A stretch of DNA of 64,000 nt from contig JAHDHL010000005.1 in NCBI GenBank assembly GCA_020631355.1, forward strand, positions 66,525 through 130,524, written 5' to 3'. Within the stretch, counting starts at the first letter, position 1; each line of letters starts with the position of its first letter. The DNA is from Saprospiraceae bacterium (GTDB lineage: Bacteria; Bacteroidota; Bacteroidia; Chitinophagales; Saprospiraceae). This document shows, in pieces, positions 63,706-64,000 of the stretch. The notes under the pieces were generated by a model. That model did not search any database, was not told the origin of the DNA, and saw only the letters and a list, made by a program, of their open reading frames with translations. The translations under genes and the position numbers were made by a program.

Positions 63706-63918
63706 TCATATCTTGATGCCTGCACGGTCACATTCATTCTTGAACCAAGTGGCTACGGAATAACTCAGGATGGTCGTACCATCTTCCTTGTCAATCGTAA
63801 CGTGATTCACCTGATTGGATGCATAGATGCGCAATGTACCTGCACGGTCTTTTGCTTTCTCGGCATCTGTATATTTTTCTTTCTGTTTAATCCAGAAACC
63901 TTTTTCTCTCTTTTTCAT
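63706..63918 (-). CDS. small basic protein, unknown
   Basis: A 70-residue, Lys-rich protein (MKKREKGFWIKQKEKYTDAEKAKDRAG...). The second half is strand-like with a Trp/Phe pair (VATWFKNECDRAGIKI). There is no signal peptide. It may be a DUF2188-like or DNA/RNA-associated small protein, but I cannot assign it. The start at 63918 is preferred; the longer frame from 63948 lacks typical coding composition. The last ~80 bp of the window show no other feature. Confidence 0.55.
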   Translation of the reverse strand: MKKREKGFWIKQKEKYTDAEKAKDRAGTLRIYASNQVNHVTIDKEDGTTILSYSVATWFKNECDRAGIKI

Positions 63919-64000
63919 TGTTGTAGGGTTTTGATGAATGAATAACACTACAATACATGTGAGCGAAAATAAGTTCCATGTACGGATGATTTAGGAAATT

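Overview
The window looks like a chromosomal segment of a Bacteroidota bacterium with moderate GC. The sequence evidence is: two secreted proteins that end in type IX secretion (T9SS) sorting domains; repeated TAnnTTTG promoter -7 boxes in place of TATAAT; an ECF sigma / FecR / STN-TonB-receptor cassette; a fused alpha/beta E1 2-oxoacid dehydrogenase; and many families (DUF4836, DUF1573, CotH, WG repeat) that are common in this phylum. Several features would fit the Saprospiria, but no rRNA is present, so the class is a guess. No phage, plasmid, IS transposase or CRISPR array was seen.

Layout. 1-2.2 kb: a conserved-looking helical protein on the minus strand behind a promoter and a strikingly folded 75-nt leader. 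2.2-6.4 kb: a 1401-residue protein with a bulb-type lectin module and a coiled-coil/hydrophobic-hairpin region. 6.6-7.8 kb: rarA. 7.9-13.1 kb: a minus-strand run of WD40 protein, dCTP deaminase, TPR-membrane protein, a membrane gene split by an in-frame TGA, a T9SS protein and two small membrane proteins. 13.3-17.9 kb: phosphopantetheinyl transferase, lipoproteins, an Mpo1-like protein, an outer-membrane protein and a Na+/amino-acid symporter. 18.1-21.3 kb: an overlapping GAF histidine kinase and atypical response regulator. 21.6-27.7 kb: lipoprotein, surface protein, a GME-fold deiminase-like protein with a small downstream partner, and an alpha-solenoid protein. 28.0-28.3 kb: tRNA-Leu and tRNA-Gly.

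28.4-38.7 kb: membrane protein, orphan ABC ATPase, DUF4836 lipoprotein, protoporphyrinogen-oxidase-like flavoprotein, CotH protein, a frameshifted WG-repeat gene bracketed by two copies of a short palindrome, an aminotransferase and a DUF1573 protein. 39.3-41.7 kb: E1 dehydrogenase. 41.7-46.1 kb: sigma/anti-sigma/TonB receptor cassette. 46.4-53.4 kb: SH3/acidic low-complexity protein, DUF1697, T9SS sulfatase, SH3-like protein, and a VanZ plus class D beta-lactamase pair. 53.7-61.5 kb: RND efflux adaptor-pump-TolC operon running on into a TrkH/KtrB channel and a DUF3124 lipoprotein. 61.5-64 kb: class II aldolase, DsbA-like lipoprotein and a small basic protein.

The observations most worth following up are: (1) the minus-strand leader at 1720-1794, which folds as a perfect 16-bp stem closed by a three-way junction with one GNRA-capped hairpin; (2) the lectin/helical giant protein; (3) the GME-fold protein with its partner; (4) the kinase-regulator pair with a large unknown C-terminal domain; (5) REP-like palindromes that sit beside damaged or truncated genes; and (6) three genes or remnants with internal stops or frameshifts.
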